A stretch of 64,000 nt of DNA from Cavenderia fasciculata (lineage: Eukaryota > Evosea > Eumycetozoa > Acytosteliales > Cavenderiaceae). The notes beneath the pieces were generated by a model. That model saw only the letters and a program-made list of their open reading frames with translations. It ran no database searches and had not been told where the DNA came from. The stretch's first letter is position 1. Every line of letters starts with the position of its first letter. The translations under genes and the position numbers were made by a program. This document shows, piece by piece, positions 24,856 to 36,141 of the stretch. The stretch is taken from contig NW_004457624.1 in assembly GCF_000203815.1 (NCBI RefSeq), forward strand, positions 1,178,001 to 1,242,000. Reading direction: 5' to 3'.

Positions 24856-26172
24856 GTAATACTACAATAGATTTAAATTATAGTAGTAATAGTAATGGAT
24901 CATCATCGACTGCAACCACATACAAAAGAGCATCTGTTTTAAACAATGAAGACAATAACGATACAACTACAACGAATCTAATAGATACAACACTTTTACC
25001 TTTAATATTGACAAATAATAACCTTCATAGAGATACAATATCAGTGATCGATTCTACAACACATAAATATGTACATGCAAACAATCAGGTGTGTTGTTGT
25101 TCAGATATCGAAGCATTCTTGGAGTTGATGAATAATGATAATCCATACATCTTGTCTGGTTTTAGAGAACATACTTCAAAATCTTATAAAGAATGTTTAA
25201 AAAGTATATTTATTTTACATAATGATACTTGTAAGTGAAAAGGAAAAGAATACATATGACTTGTATATATATATTAATGAATTTATTTTTTGATTTACTC
25301 TCTCTAGTAAATATATGGACACATTTAATACCATCAATTATATATTTTATATTATTTATCAATCGATTATTAAACGATGAATCATCTAGAACGATTCAAC
25401 AATCCAATTACCATTTCAATATTTGTATATTTCTATTGAGTTGCTCCATCTGTTTTATGGTGTCTGCAATCTACCATACTTTGCGATCTCATTCGGTCGC
25501 TATATTTAAGCTCACATTAATGATGGACGTATTGGGTATAGCATTATCAATCATTGCATCGGTCAACTTTATGATTGGAAGTGAATTGGTTTGTTTTCCA
25601 AAGGTTCGCCAATTCTTTCTATTTTCTTTTTTCTTTTTAATTGCTACTGCACTTTCTCTTTTACCTAAAATTGTATGTTAAATTAATCTATTATATATAT
25701 ATATATATATATATATACTAACATTTACATTTACTTTTCCATTTCCATTTTAGATGAGAGAAAAAAAGTTTTCATTACGTACTTTTATATTATCGGTACT
25801 TGCAAGTCAAGGTTTGGTTGCTCATTTATTAAGATATTATTTGGATCAAACATTACAATTACAAGTTTTGCAAAGGATTATTCTAGCATATACATTTCTT
25901 ACTTTGGCACTAGTTGTTAGGAAATTCAAGATTCCTGAACAATTACGTCCTGGTAAATTTGATATTTGGGTAAGAGACAAAGAGAGAGAGAGAGAGATTA
26001 GTTTGCCAAACACAAGTTATAAATGATTAATTTTTTTTATTTATTTAATTCTATTTATATTTAGTTTTCAAGTCATCAGATATTTCATGTATTGGTCGTG
26101 ATTGGAACTTATTTTATTTACCATGCATATGAAAATGGATTAATGACTTGTCAAGGTTCAGATCATAAATAA
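24801..26172 (+). CDS. PAQR family seven-TM protein (adiponectin receptor/haemolysin III-like)
   Basis: Four exons (24801..25230, 25308..25672, 25754..25969, 26065..26172) give 372 aa. After an Asn/Asp/Thr-rich N-terminal tail (1-60) comes the PAQR signature: ILSGFREHTSKSYKECLKSIF, then LHNDTLNIWTHL formed across the first splice. Conserved zinc-site residues are visible: SAIYHTLRSHS in TM2 and the paired His of SSHQIFHVLVVIG in the last TM. An Asp (MDVLGIALS) lies in TM3. The family includes ceramidase-like receptors and lipid-modifying membrane hydrolases of the plasma membrane or Golgi. The final exon reading FSSHQIFHVL is diagnostic and fixes the last intron. Confidence 0.93.
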
Positions 26173-26328
26173 TAATATTAATATATGCACACCCTTTTTT
26201 TTTTTAATCAATCTACCAACTTTTTGTTTAAATTATTTGATTAAAAAAGAGAATTTATTTTATTTATTTAAAACATTATTATTATTATTATTATTATTAT
26301 TTAGGTTAGGTTAGAATGGATGGAATGG

Positions 26329-26885
26329 TTATTCATCAACACTGTAACGATCCTCTGAATTGAGACGGGCGTTGGAACCAGATGGTTTTTTTGCTGCAGG
26401 TTTCTTGGATGCAGGGACCTTTGTTTTAGTTGGTTTAGGGTTAGAGGTGGTAACAGTGGTTGAGTTTAAAACTTTGCAAGAAAAACCATCATTCATCGTT
26501 GGTTTGGTGGTGGTGGTGGTGGTGGTGGTGTGATCTTCATCTCCAACAGTATAATTGTCATGTGGGATGTTCTTTTCCTCGTGACGAGGGTCATGGCCAT
26601 GACAAACATCAGACTCCTTCTTCTCATCATCGATATCCATTCCATCTTCAACTTCTGCTGGTTTATCAAATGTTGACCAATTTTCATTGGTGGAATGTTT
26701 AGAGCTAGGTGTAGCCATTGTTGAATCCTTCTTGGTGTCGAATCCAAAATGATTACTATTATTATTATCACAGAAATCACCATTGGTTTTAGATGTTGTT
26801 GTTGTTGTTGGTTCTTGTTCGGGGATAGATGATGAACTTTTTTTTTTCATTGATCCATTTTTTGATTCATCAATTTTAGGTTGAA

Positions 26886-26939
<54 letters not shown>

Positions 26940-26953
26940 CTATATTTATATTG

Positions 26954-26995
<42 letters not shown>

Positions 26996-28840
26996 TTTGG
27001 ACAATGTACATTTACCAAATCAATTAAATTTGAAGGACTGATTTTTTGATTAAAAGATACTTCTTCGATACTCTCACCCAAGAAAACCAAAGCTTTTGTT
27101 ACTTGAATCTTATCCTTGACAGTAACCATTTTAGGAATAACACATATATCTAGATATCCTTTCTCCAAAGGATCTGGACTTGGAAAAGTAGAATGACAAT
27201 CCTTGTTGAATGATTCACAAGGGTTGAGATTATAGATAAACTCTACAGATGGTTGAGTCAATATAATTCTCCATGATAATTTACAACACCCATCTACAAG
27301 TGAATTAATATCATCCCTTAAAATAAAGAAAGTTAAATTTGAAATAGTTAATATTAATTCAAAAATAGGTATTTATAATTTGATTAATATAGTCTACATA
27401 CGATGATATTAATTGATGTAGATTACTAAATTCTTGATAAACTTGTTGAAAGGGGATGATTGATTTTAAATCCATTGAACCAATATTTTCAAAATAGGTG
27501 TTTTCCATATTTTGTTTTCCTTGGGGTGTCATGCTTAGAGTAAGAGTAGAGAGTGGACCTAGAATGGTTTGTTTACAAATTTCATAACAACCTTGGAAGA
27601 TTTGTTGGACTATAAAGGCAACGGTTCTATCATCGATTGTCATTGGAATGACATTCATAAAGGGTGCAATGGTTTGATCGATGAAAATTAGATAGTTTTC
27701 TGCAAACTTGTCCAACATTGGTCGCTTGGTTGACAATATGGAAGCTTGACTATTGTTTTGACGGAATTCAGTGGCCATTTGTTCATTGGCATTGGCACGA
27801 CTAGACTGAATATTCGATTGCAAGTCATTGATGGCTCTAGACTTTTCTTCGATGGTTTCAAAGTATTGATCAGATAGATTCTTGTAAGAGTTTAGTGATT
27901 CACGAAGTTCTGCAATTTGACGGTTGAGATCGTCGATCCTGTTGATTTGTACAGTGTTGGTTTGTTTGAGTTGGATATTGGCATTTTTGAGTTGTTCGGT
28001 TAGTTGTGTCCATTCACGAATAGATGTCTTGTATTTTTCCATAGTGGCATTCATCTTTTTGATTTCTGTGTCCCTTGTAGAGATTTGATCCAAACTTTTT
28101 TGATTCATACCACTCCATTCCCTGATTTCATCATTCTTTACCTTTGAAAGATTATTGTACTTGTCGTTTGCTTGTCTGAGTTGAAACTCTTTGTCTTTGG
28201 TGAGACTATCGATAGTGTTGGACATTTGGAGGTTGTTTTTGGTGAGATTATCGATAGTGTTGGACATTTGGATGTTATCTTTGGTGAGACTATAGATAGT
28301 GTTGTCCTTATGGATGATTTCATTGTTCATGCTCTGTGCAAAATGTTGAAGATTATTTTGGTGTTTAATACAACCCTGACATTGTTGTACTTCAGTCATA
28401 AAAGTGGCAGGTGGTAAATGTTGATTCTGTTGACTTTGAATATTCATATTGTTGGAATACACGCCATTATTTTGTTTAAATTGGTTATTGACATAATTTG
28501 GATTATTAAATTGACCATTATTATTATTATTATTAATATGAATAATATTATTATTATTATCTAAAAGAAGATTACGATTATTATTAAGTGGGTAGACTTG
28601 TGGAGGAGGATTGGTAACTTGAAATGAGGTCATCATTAACAAATTTACATCGGTATGAGGATTGCCATGATGAACTTGATCTCCTTCTCTTTGATGGGTT
28701 TTGTAGAACTCTTTGTCGGCTTCCTCTTGCAATTTGCGATGTCGATCTCTCTGAAGCTCCTGTTCTTTCTCTGCTGCTCCCTTGTTTCTTTTGTTTGGTG
28801 ATACAAGTTCTTTACCTTTTTCATACAGTTTATCGAACAT
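26329..28840 (-). CDS. Poly-Asn coiled-coil protein with 14-residue repeats
   Basis: Two exons, complement(26329..27316, 27402..28840), with an 85-bp phase-2 intron, give 808 aa. Residues 1-60 are charged (KEQELQRDRHRKLQEEADKEF). An Asn-rich part follows. A long coiled coil then spans about 170-360 and begins with 14-residue units of the form T-I-D-x-L-T-K-x-N-L-Q-M-S-N (about two and a half copies near 180-215). After a globular part (IFIDQTIAPFMNVIPMTIDD) the second exon has a conserved block (NLNPCESFNKDCHSTF; LDICVIPKMVTVKDK) and two poly-N runs of about 15 and more residues. The C-terminus is Lys/Pro-rich. I know no family. Decayed copies of it lie at 31.9-32.95 kb. Confidence 0.8.
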
Positions 28841-29268
28841 CTTTAACTTTTTTTAGTTCGAACTTCTTATTATGTATATAATTATAACAACAATAACAAC
28901 AATAATGTCTTGTTGAAAATGAAGGTGTTATCGATTTAGAAACGTTCTAAATTAAATTTGATTCTTTAAGATTTCTCTCTGTCTCGGGTATCAAAAATCC
29001 AAGATCAAAGAAGCCCCATTAATCACATGGCAGCTCAGAGGTGTACATAAACCCAAAAATTTAATTCACATCTTAAGTTAGAATTAAAATTTCAAGTTGT
29101 TTACTGTTGTTATTTATTTAAAATAGTATTAGTAGTAGTACAGACAGATACAGTGCACATACACACATACATTAACATAAGTACTTCTGTTAAACAAATA
29201 ATTAGAGACTTGTATAATTATATATATAATAGTATTTTTTAAATTTTCTTTTTTGTAAACAAAAAAAA
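28841..29268. promoter_or_regulatory. Divergent intergenic region, coiled-coil / Hsp70-VWA genes
   Basis: About 430 bp between two divergent start codons, with poly-A just before the Hsp70-VWA ATG, which is the usual dictyostelid start context (AAAAAAAATG). Confidence 0.5.
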
Positions 29269-31832
29269 ATGGTCATTCCCGCACACAAAAAAGCAGCAGT
29301 AGCTATCGACTTTGGTACTAGTTGTAGTGGTTATGCCTCTGCATTTATTACCAATAGTGATAATGTAGATATCTATGCACATGACTCTTGGGCTGGAGGA
29401 GGCTCTATCAACTCAAAGACAGTAACTGTAATCTCACTAGACCAACACGGAAGACTATCAAAGTTTGGTTATGATGCTCGTGAAGATCATGATAATGCTA
29501 TCTTTTCAAACTTTAAGATGGTGCTCTTTGACTCGGTGTCGAGAGAAAAGACAATGGTCAAGGCTGATAATTGTGATCAAACTGCATCGGTCGAATGGCT
29601 CATCACAGAGACACTCCAATTCTTTAAACAAACAAGTTTAGAAAAACTAAACAGTGGTAGTATGAACAAGATCCATCAAAGAGATGTACTATGGGTCATC
29701 ACAGTACCTGCCATTTGGGATGATGCAGCTAAACAAATCATGCGTCAGTGTGCTATCAGTGCTGGTCTATGTACTATTGCTGATGATAAAGGTATGAACA
29801 TGCCAAACAATTATTTATTGTAGTAATCTTTTATTAATTTCATTATTTCTTTCTTTTTTCTATTTTTCTATTAGAATCATTATTACTTGCATATGAACCA
29901 GAGAGTGGAGCTATGGATTGTATATTTGAAAAAACAAACAATTATTATGTAGAGGTTGGTCAAACTCTTCTTGTTTTTGATCTTGGTGGAGGTACTGCTG
30001 ATTTTACTGGTATGTAAACAAACAAAAATATAGAATTGTACACTTTGTAGATTAGTTTGACTAATTGATATATATTTCCTTTTTTCTTTTATTTTAATTT
30101 AGCATATAGACAATTAGCAGATGGAAAGATTGAAAGTATTGTTATACCATTTGGTGGTAACTTTGGATCAACTTATTGTAACCAAAACTTTAAGGCATTC
30201 TTGTTGGATTTGTTTGATGGTGCACTCTCACAAGACATGATTAATAGTTCTGATTTCATGGCATTGATGGATAGATTTGAAATTGTAAAGAAATCAATGT
30301 GCGAGTCACATTGTAATGATGGCAAACCAAGAAACATTGCATTTAATCCAAGAGTGTTTGATAAGAATATCGATTGGTTACTCCAACAAATTGAAAAGTA
30401 TAATCGTGTACATGGAGCCAAGATTCAATACAACCGATCTGGTCATCTCTCTATCCCATTGGACACGTTTATGAAGTTCCTCTCCCCACTATTCAATAGT
30501 ATTATCAATTGTGTAAAGTATCATATGAACACCAACCCTGCCATTCGCAACCCAAATTTTATCTTTATGATTGGTGGTTTTAGTGAAAACTATTTCCTTC
30601 AAGAATTGGTAAAGAGAGAGTTTGCTCCTACTGGTGCCAATGTAATCATTCCAACACGTCCATCATTGTGTGTTGCCAAGGGTGCATGTAGATTCGGTCT
30701 CCGTCCATCGGTTGTTGCCAAACGTATTGTCCAAAAATCATATGCTCTCGAGGTTGACGGTCTCATCACTGCCGACACTCCACACACTGGTAGAAAACCA
30801 TTTATGATCGCTGGTAAACAATATGCCAAGAATGTGTGTGATGTGTTTGTCAAGGCTGGTGAATCTCTTGGTATGAATGAAAGTAGAACCAAGACTTTTG
30901 TACCGACTAGAGCCGATCAACAGGTTGTAGAATTAGCCATATTTACATCTCACCTTACCGAGATGAAATATACAACCGATCATGCAATATCTTTTGCTGG
31001 TGACCTAACTCTAGCCATTCCACCAGGTGACACATTGGAAGATAGAAAGGTCGAGGTGACATTAGAGTTTGGTGCCACTGAAGTATTTGTTACAGCTCGT
31101 CATGTAAAGACTGGTGTCAAAGTCAACTCTTCCATTAAATTTGCAATGAACAAGGAAGAGGTTGATAGAAGAAACAAGATCCGTCTTGAAAAGACTAAAC
31201 CACCATCGGTACAGCTTTGCATTTGCATGGATATTACTGGATCGATGCAATCATGGATCGATGAATCCAAAAACAAGATGGTTCAACTAGCAAAAGGCCT
31301 TTCAAATGCCTACACTGATATCCAATTTGAAGCTTCGTTTGTTGGTTATCGTGACCACACTGATCCCATTCGATTTGAAAACATTGCATTTTCATCAAAC
31401 ATGGAGGTTCTCGAACAAGGTTTGGCAAAAATCGTTGCAAATGGAGGTGGGGATATTCCAGAAGACGTACACGGTGGATTCCAACAAGTATTATCTCAAG
31501 AATGGAAGAATGATCACACCAAAGTGTGTATACATGTTGCCGACGCCCCCTGTCACGGTACAAAGTATCACGATCTCGGGGCCGCCTCCGACACTCTTCC
31601 ACATGGAGATACATCGGGTCATCCAGAAGAACAAGTCAAAACCATGAAGAATAGAGGAATCGATTATTATTTCATCAAAATTAGTCCCCACACTGATAGA
31701 ATGATTGAGGAGTTTAGAAAGACCTATGATACTCCGCAGAAAAAGATTCAAGTTGCCAATCTAGGTTCAGATGTTACTCAATTAATTCCATCTTTGGTAT
31801 CATTTGTTTCAAATTCAATTACTAAATGTTAA
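29269..31832 (+). CDS. HSPA12-type Hsp70 ATPase fused to a VWA domain
   Basis: Three exons (29269..29791, 29875..30009, 30103..31832) give 795 aa. The actin/Hsp70 ATPase fold fills the first ~430 residues. Phosphate-1 loop is VAIDFGTSCSGYASA (HSPA12-like), phosphate-2 is LVFDLGGGTADFT (at the second splice), and the adenosine motif is MIGGFSENYFLQ near 374. A linker region (430-580) takes the place of the substrate-binding domain. A VWA domain begins near 587 with a MIDAS-like VQLCICMDITGSMQSW. It continues with GGGDIPEDVHGGF and VADAPCHGTKYHD, sequences resembling the VWA of Dictyostelium alpha-kinase vwkA. The peptide-binding domain of Hsp70 is absent, so it is unlikely to be a conventional chaperone. 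Confidence 0.9.
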
Positions 31833-31894
31833 ATAAAAAACAAATCATGTATATTTATTACAATCACTTTTAATTTATGGACTCTGTAGTTTAG

Positions 31895-32040
31895 TGGACA
31901 ATGTAAGTTTACCAAATCATCCAATTTGAGGAATAACACATAGGTCAACAAATCCATTTTTCAATGGTTCCAGGTTGGACATGTCAATTTGATTGTCCTT
32001 GAATGATTCACAAAATGGGTTGAATTCCAATTTAGTAGTT
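31895..32040 (-). pseudogene. Remnant of a second-exon copy of the coiled-coil gene
   Basis: On the minus strand this segment reads EFNPFCESFKDNQID...LKNGFVDLCVIPQIG. It parallels NLNPCESFNKDCHSTF...LEKGYLDICVIPKM in the second exon of the coiled-coil gene at 26.3-28.8 kb. A GGACAATGTA-like tail (equivalent of its HCP block) is nearby at about 31895. Only about 140 bp are recognisable and no gene structure survives. Confidence 0.65.
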
Positions 32041-32199
32041 TCAAGAAAAGAGGACTACATATTATTTATTGTTGTTGGTTATTATTTATGTACAAGATAT
32101 ACTTTGAATTTTGGTTCTAAGGTACTTTTGCCCAATCATCTAATATTATTGTTGGGCCCATTTAGAATATTCTAATTATTATTATCTTTATTAATATTA

Positions 32200-33894
32200 T
32201 TATGATTTTTTTTTACTTTGATTATTATTTGGACAATGTAGATTTACTAAATCTATCAAATTTGAAGGACTGATTTTTTGATTTAATTCTTGTAAGAGTT
32301 TAGTGATGCACGAAGTTCTGCAATTTGACGGTTGAGATCGTCGATCCTTTTGGTTTGTACAGTGTTGGTTTGTTTGAGTTGGATATTGGCATTTTTGAGT
32401 TGTTCGGTTTGTTGTATCCATTCACCAATAGATGTCTTGTATTTTTCCATAGAGACATTCATCTTTTTGATTTCTGTATCCCTTGCAGAGATTTGGGCCA
32501 AATGTTTTTGATTCATACCACTCCATTCCCTGATTTCATCATACTTCACCTTTGAAAGATTATTATACTTGTCGTTTGCTTGTCTGAGTTGAAACTCTTT
32601 GTCTTTGTTGAGACTATCAATAGTGTTGGACATTTGGAGGTTGTCTTTGGTGAGAAAATCGATAGTGTTGGACATTTGGAGGTTTTCTTTGGTGAGACTA
32701 TTGATAGTGTTGGACATTTTGATTTTGTCTTTGTTGAGACTATCAATAGTGTTGGACATTTTGATTTTGTCTTTGGTGAAACTATCGATAGTGTTGGACA
32801 TTTGGAGGTTTTCTTTGGTGAGAAAATCGATAGTGTCGGATATTTGGATTAAGTATGTTTGTTCATTAGAGGAAAAAGGTTGTTTTACAAAGCGAATTGG
32901 AGATAGGATAGCATCAATGTTAGGATTAATTGACAAAAATTTATCAATCACTAAAAGATAAGACTAAAATGGTATGATCATATTAATGTTTGTATCATTT
33001 TATACATGTGGACATCTGACTGACTGGCTAACATACCCTTGGTATTTGAATAAATTTTTCGATACTTAATACAGATCTCTCTTTTTCGATCGATCGTAAT
33101 TCGGTAGCAATGTATTTATAGTACTCTCGATCTTTAGTCGATAAGTGGCATGTACACACATACACAAAATAGTGATGCCAACACTCCATAAATCAGTTTC
33201 CTTTGTTGATTTCAAGTGTCGATCAGGTGAGTAGAATAACGTTGTACCAACATGAGTAGAAACACTACGATCAATATCGACCAATTTACTGCCTCCAAAA
33301 TCTTTAGGAATAGCTGTTTGTTAGTAACCAACCAACATTGCGATCACACCAACTATAGATTTTGATTTTCAATAACATACCCGATATCTTTAAAGTAAGA
33401 TCTTTAGATACTAAAATATTACCAGGTTTAATATCTCGATGAACTATGTTATGATCGTGCAGATATTTAACACCGAATAATATCTGTTCGATGGCACGCT
33501 CCAATTTTGATTCATCTCTAAACATCAATTCGTTATTGTCCATGTACGAGGAGAGTGATTTGTTCTCCATGTACTCCATTACTATATATTCTTTGTTTAT
33601 ATTGGCACTATTACTACTACCATAATCCAAGTACCTTATGATGTTTGGATGATTCAATTTTTGTATGAGGTTAAACTCTTCTTTTGGTATTTTAAATTTG
33701 TTGATATTGTCTAGACAAGTCTTGTGTCCTTCAAAGACCACCCTATGTTTGATACGTTTCACTGCTACTATCTCCTCGTGGTTCTTCTTGTTTCTTCCCT
33801 GAAGCACAATACCTTGAGCTCCTGCTCCTAAACAAACATCTTTTGTAAATTCATATCTATCTGTTGCTGTTTCGTATTTGAGTTCTCTATCCAT
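32200..33894 (-). pseudogene. Protein kinase joined to a truncated coiled-coil copy (probably decayed)
   Basis: Exon 1 (33381..33894) carries a kinase N-lobe: GAGAQGIVLQGR, catalytic Lys in VAVKRIKH, and the loop HRDIKPGNILV. Exon 2 starts at 33313 with DFGGSK and TLFYSPDRH...TDLWSVGITIL. The reading frame then changes near 33145: a clearly coding continuation (DREYYKYIATELRSIEKE) is in another frame. A later exon from 32950 reads VIDKFLSINPNIDAILSPI (end of C-lobe). It runs on into a coiled coil with five 14-residue units (x-MSNTIDSL-x) and a block (QLRQANDKYNNLSKV) nearly identical to the coiled-coil gene upstream. It ends with a collapsed version of that gene's second exon (KISPSNLIDLVNLHCP). 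The frame conflict and internal deletion suggest a pseudogene. Confidence 0.65.
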
Positions 33895-34080
33895 TGCTAA
33901 TGTAAAAATAAACAAATAAACAATTGTATGAGACAATTAAAATAAATGAAGGGGTTTTAATCAAACCATTTTGAATCAAAATTAATTTTGCCCCTATGAA
34001 TGTGACACAGGGTTTTTAACGCTGCATCATATCATTCGATTACCCGAATCTAAATATTTTATTCAACAACTACAACAAAG

Positions 34081-34557
34081 ATGACATCAGCAACTTTAGT
34101 ATCAATAAATGATACAATATCAGAATTCCTTTGGGATAATCACAACTGTATTGACATGAATGGTTTTAAGATCAAATCTGGTATCAATCTTTGGGTTTGT
34201 CAATTCGGCAACTCTGACTATGATTTTGCTGGCTTCCCTTTTCAATTTACCAACTATCCAAAGACACCACAACAAATGGACGAGTTTGTGAAAAAGGTAA
34301 ATACCTTGGATCCAGGTATGCAAGTAGCCATCATCCTATACGATGGATTTCTATCAGGAATGCAAGACACCCTCCTACCAGCCTTTCAATCTCTTGGTTC
34401 TCAATCGTTTCAAGAAGCTCAACTCTGTCAAAATTATTGTATGATTGGTCGAAAGGGTGGTAGTGCCATTGAATCCTATGGGGATGACCCTTTTGGCCTC
34501 AGAAAGATAAGAGTCAACGCTAAATTTGAGTGGCCCGATTGCTGGATCTCGAATTGA
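34081..34557 (+). CDS. Orphan 158-residue protein
   Basis: Single-exon frame of 158 aa starting in good context (acaaagATG) and diverging from the kinase locus across a 186-bp gap. The composition is balanced, not low-complexity (WVCQFGNSDYDFAGFPFQF; MQVAIILYDGFLSGMQDT), with an alpha/beta texture, which supports a real protein. No signal peptide or TM segment is visible. I do not recognise any family. Confidence 0.7.
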   Translation: MTSATLVSINDTISEFLWDNHNCIDMNGFKIKSGINLWVCQFGNSDYDFAGFPFQFTNYPKTPQQMDEFVKKVNTLDPGMQVAIILYDGFLSGMQDTLLPAFQSLGSQSFQEAQLCQNYCMIGRKGGSAIESYGDDPFGLRKIRVNAKFEWPDCWISN

Positions 34558-34862
34558 AAATCCAACAAACTAGAATTTGAATGGAGAGGATAAATTAAAA
34601 AAAAAGGGTATTATACCTTTATCAAGGTTATTTATTTACATTTACAAAAAAAAAAAGAATCATGATTATATAATTCTTTTGTTTTTGTATTTTTTTTTTT
34701 TCTCTTTCTTTTGTTGTGCGATTAGTAATTTTTGGTAAAGTGTTGTAATAATAATAATAATATAGTATTGGTCGATATGATAAACTATAATTTTGTTGTT
34801 GTTGGATAATAATAAATATAATTAATTCGTAGTTTGTGATTTCTCTATCTCTCTCTTTTGTG

Positions 34863-35745
34863 TTAAGCCATCATATTGACATTTGTGAATGGAGTTGGAA
34901 TTGGAATAGGTGAAGGAGCATTGGCAAGTGGTGATGATGCTCCATTGCTTTGCATTAAAGGTGAAGATGTGGTGCTAGTAGAAGAGGTTGGACTGTTACA
35001 AGTAGGTGAGTTACTACAAGAGGATGAAGCAGCGGCGGCAGCGGCAGCAGCAGCAGCGGCAGCAGTCGATGGTTGTGGACACTTTTCCTTGAATTGGGTA
35101 AAGTATCCTAATTTTCTTCTGGTAATATTACCAGTGGTTGGACAATAGATATTACATTCAGTGATTGGTCTAGAGTATAGATGAATTGAAATAGAGACTG
35201 GTTCGATACTCTCGATAACGTGTAGGGCAATATCATCGGTGATATAACCAACTGTACCTTCATCAATCGTTGATACCAAACTAGATTCCAATGGTCCTGT
35301 TCCATATGAAGTTTTGTTATTTTGATAAACATATTGTGTTTCTTGTAACATTCCACTCGCACATGCCATCCAACATCTTGATCCCTAAAAAAATAGAAAA
35401 ATATATAAGTATTGATTATATTTCATTTCATTTTTGTTTTGTTTTGTTTTTTGTTTTGTTTAGACATACTTCATGATTATGAATTGGACTAGCTTGACCT
35501 TTACTCCAACAAATGACCATTAATTCATATTCATCAGATTTGGCAACCAAGTTTCTGGAATATCTGTATGGACAAAAGAATGCATATTCTCTCCAATCAT
35601 TGTGATTGGAAATATAGTCTAATAGTAGGTTTTGGATGATTTCTCCATTGCCATAGGCTCCATCTGATTGAAGGTTTTCAAATTCCGTATGAATTGCCTT
35701 TACCAATACTTCCATTGGTTTTGGTGGTTCTTCAATTGCTTCCAT
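34863..35745 (-). CDS. Cysteine dioxygenase (CDO type I)
   Basis: Two exons, complement(34863..35384, 35470..35745), with an 85-bp intron, give 265 aa. The splice joins PIHNHE to GSRCWMACASG. This places iron ligands His89 and His91 and the crosslinking Cys96 at exactly the spacing of mammalian CDO (86/88/93). The third His lies in DDIALHVIES, and the partner Tyr in SIHLYSRPITECNIY. The enzyme oxidises L-cysteine to cysteine sulfinate in the cytosol, starting sulfate and taurine-type catabolism. The C-terminal ~65 residues are an added tail with a poly-Ala run of about 13, a Ser/Thr/Pro stretch and no similarity to CDO. It is convergent with the orphan gene, about 300 bp away. Confidence 0.95.
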
Positions 35746-36044
35746 TCTTTCTAATTTGTATTATTTGTATTATTTATATATATCTATCTATGTGTGTAAT
35801 TGACTAAATAATAATATTAATATAAATTGCTTTAAATATTTAAAAGGGAAAGAAAGGAATGGAAAAATGGGGAAAAAGAAAAAAGAAAAAAAAGGTGTGT
35901 TGTTTGTAGTAAACAAATCCTACAGTTTTAAGTTACAAAAAAACGACAATAATAATAATAATAACAATAATAAATAAATATGAATATTCATTATTACTGA
36001 TTATAATAAAAAAAAACAATTATTTGCAAAAAAAATAATCGACA

Positions 36045-36141
<97 letters not shown>

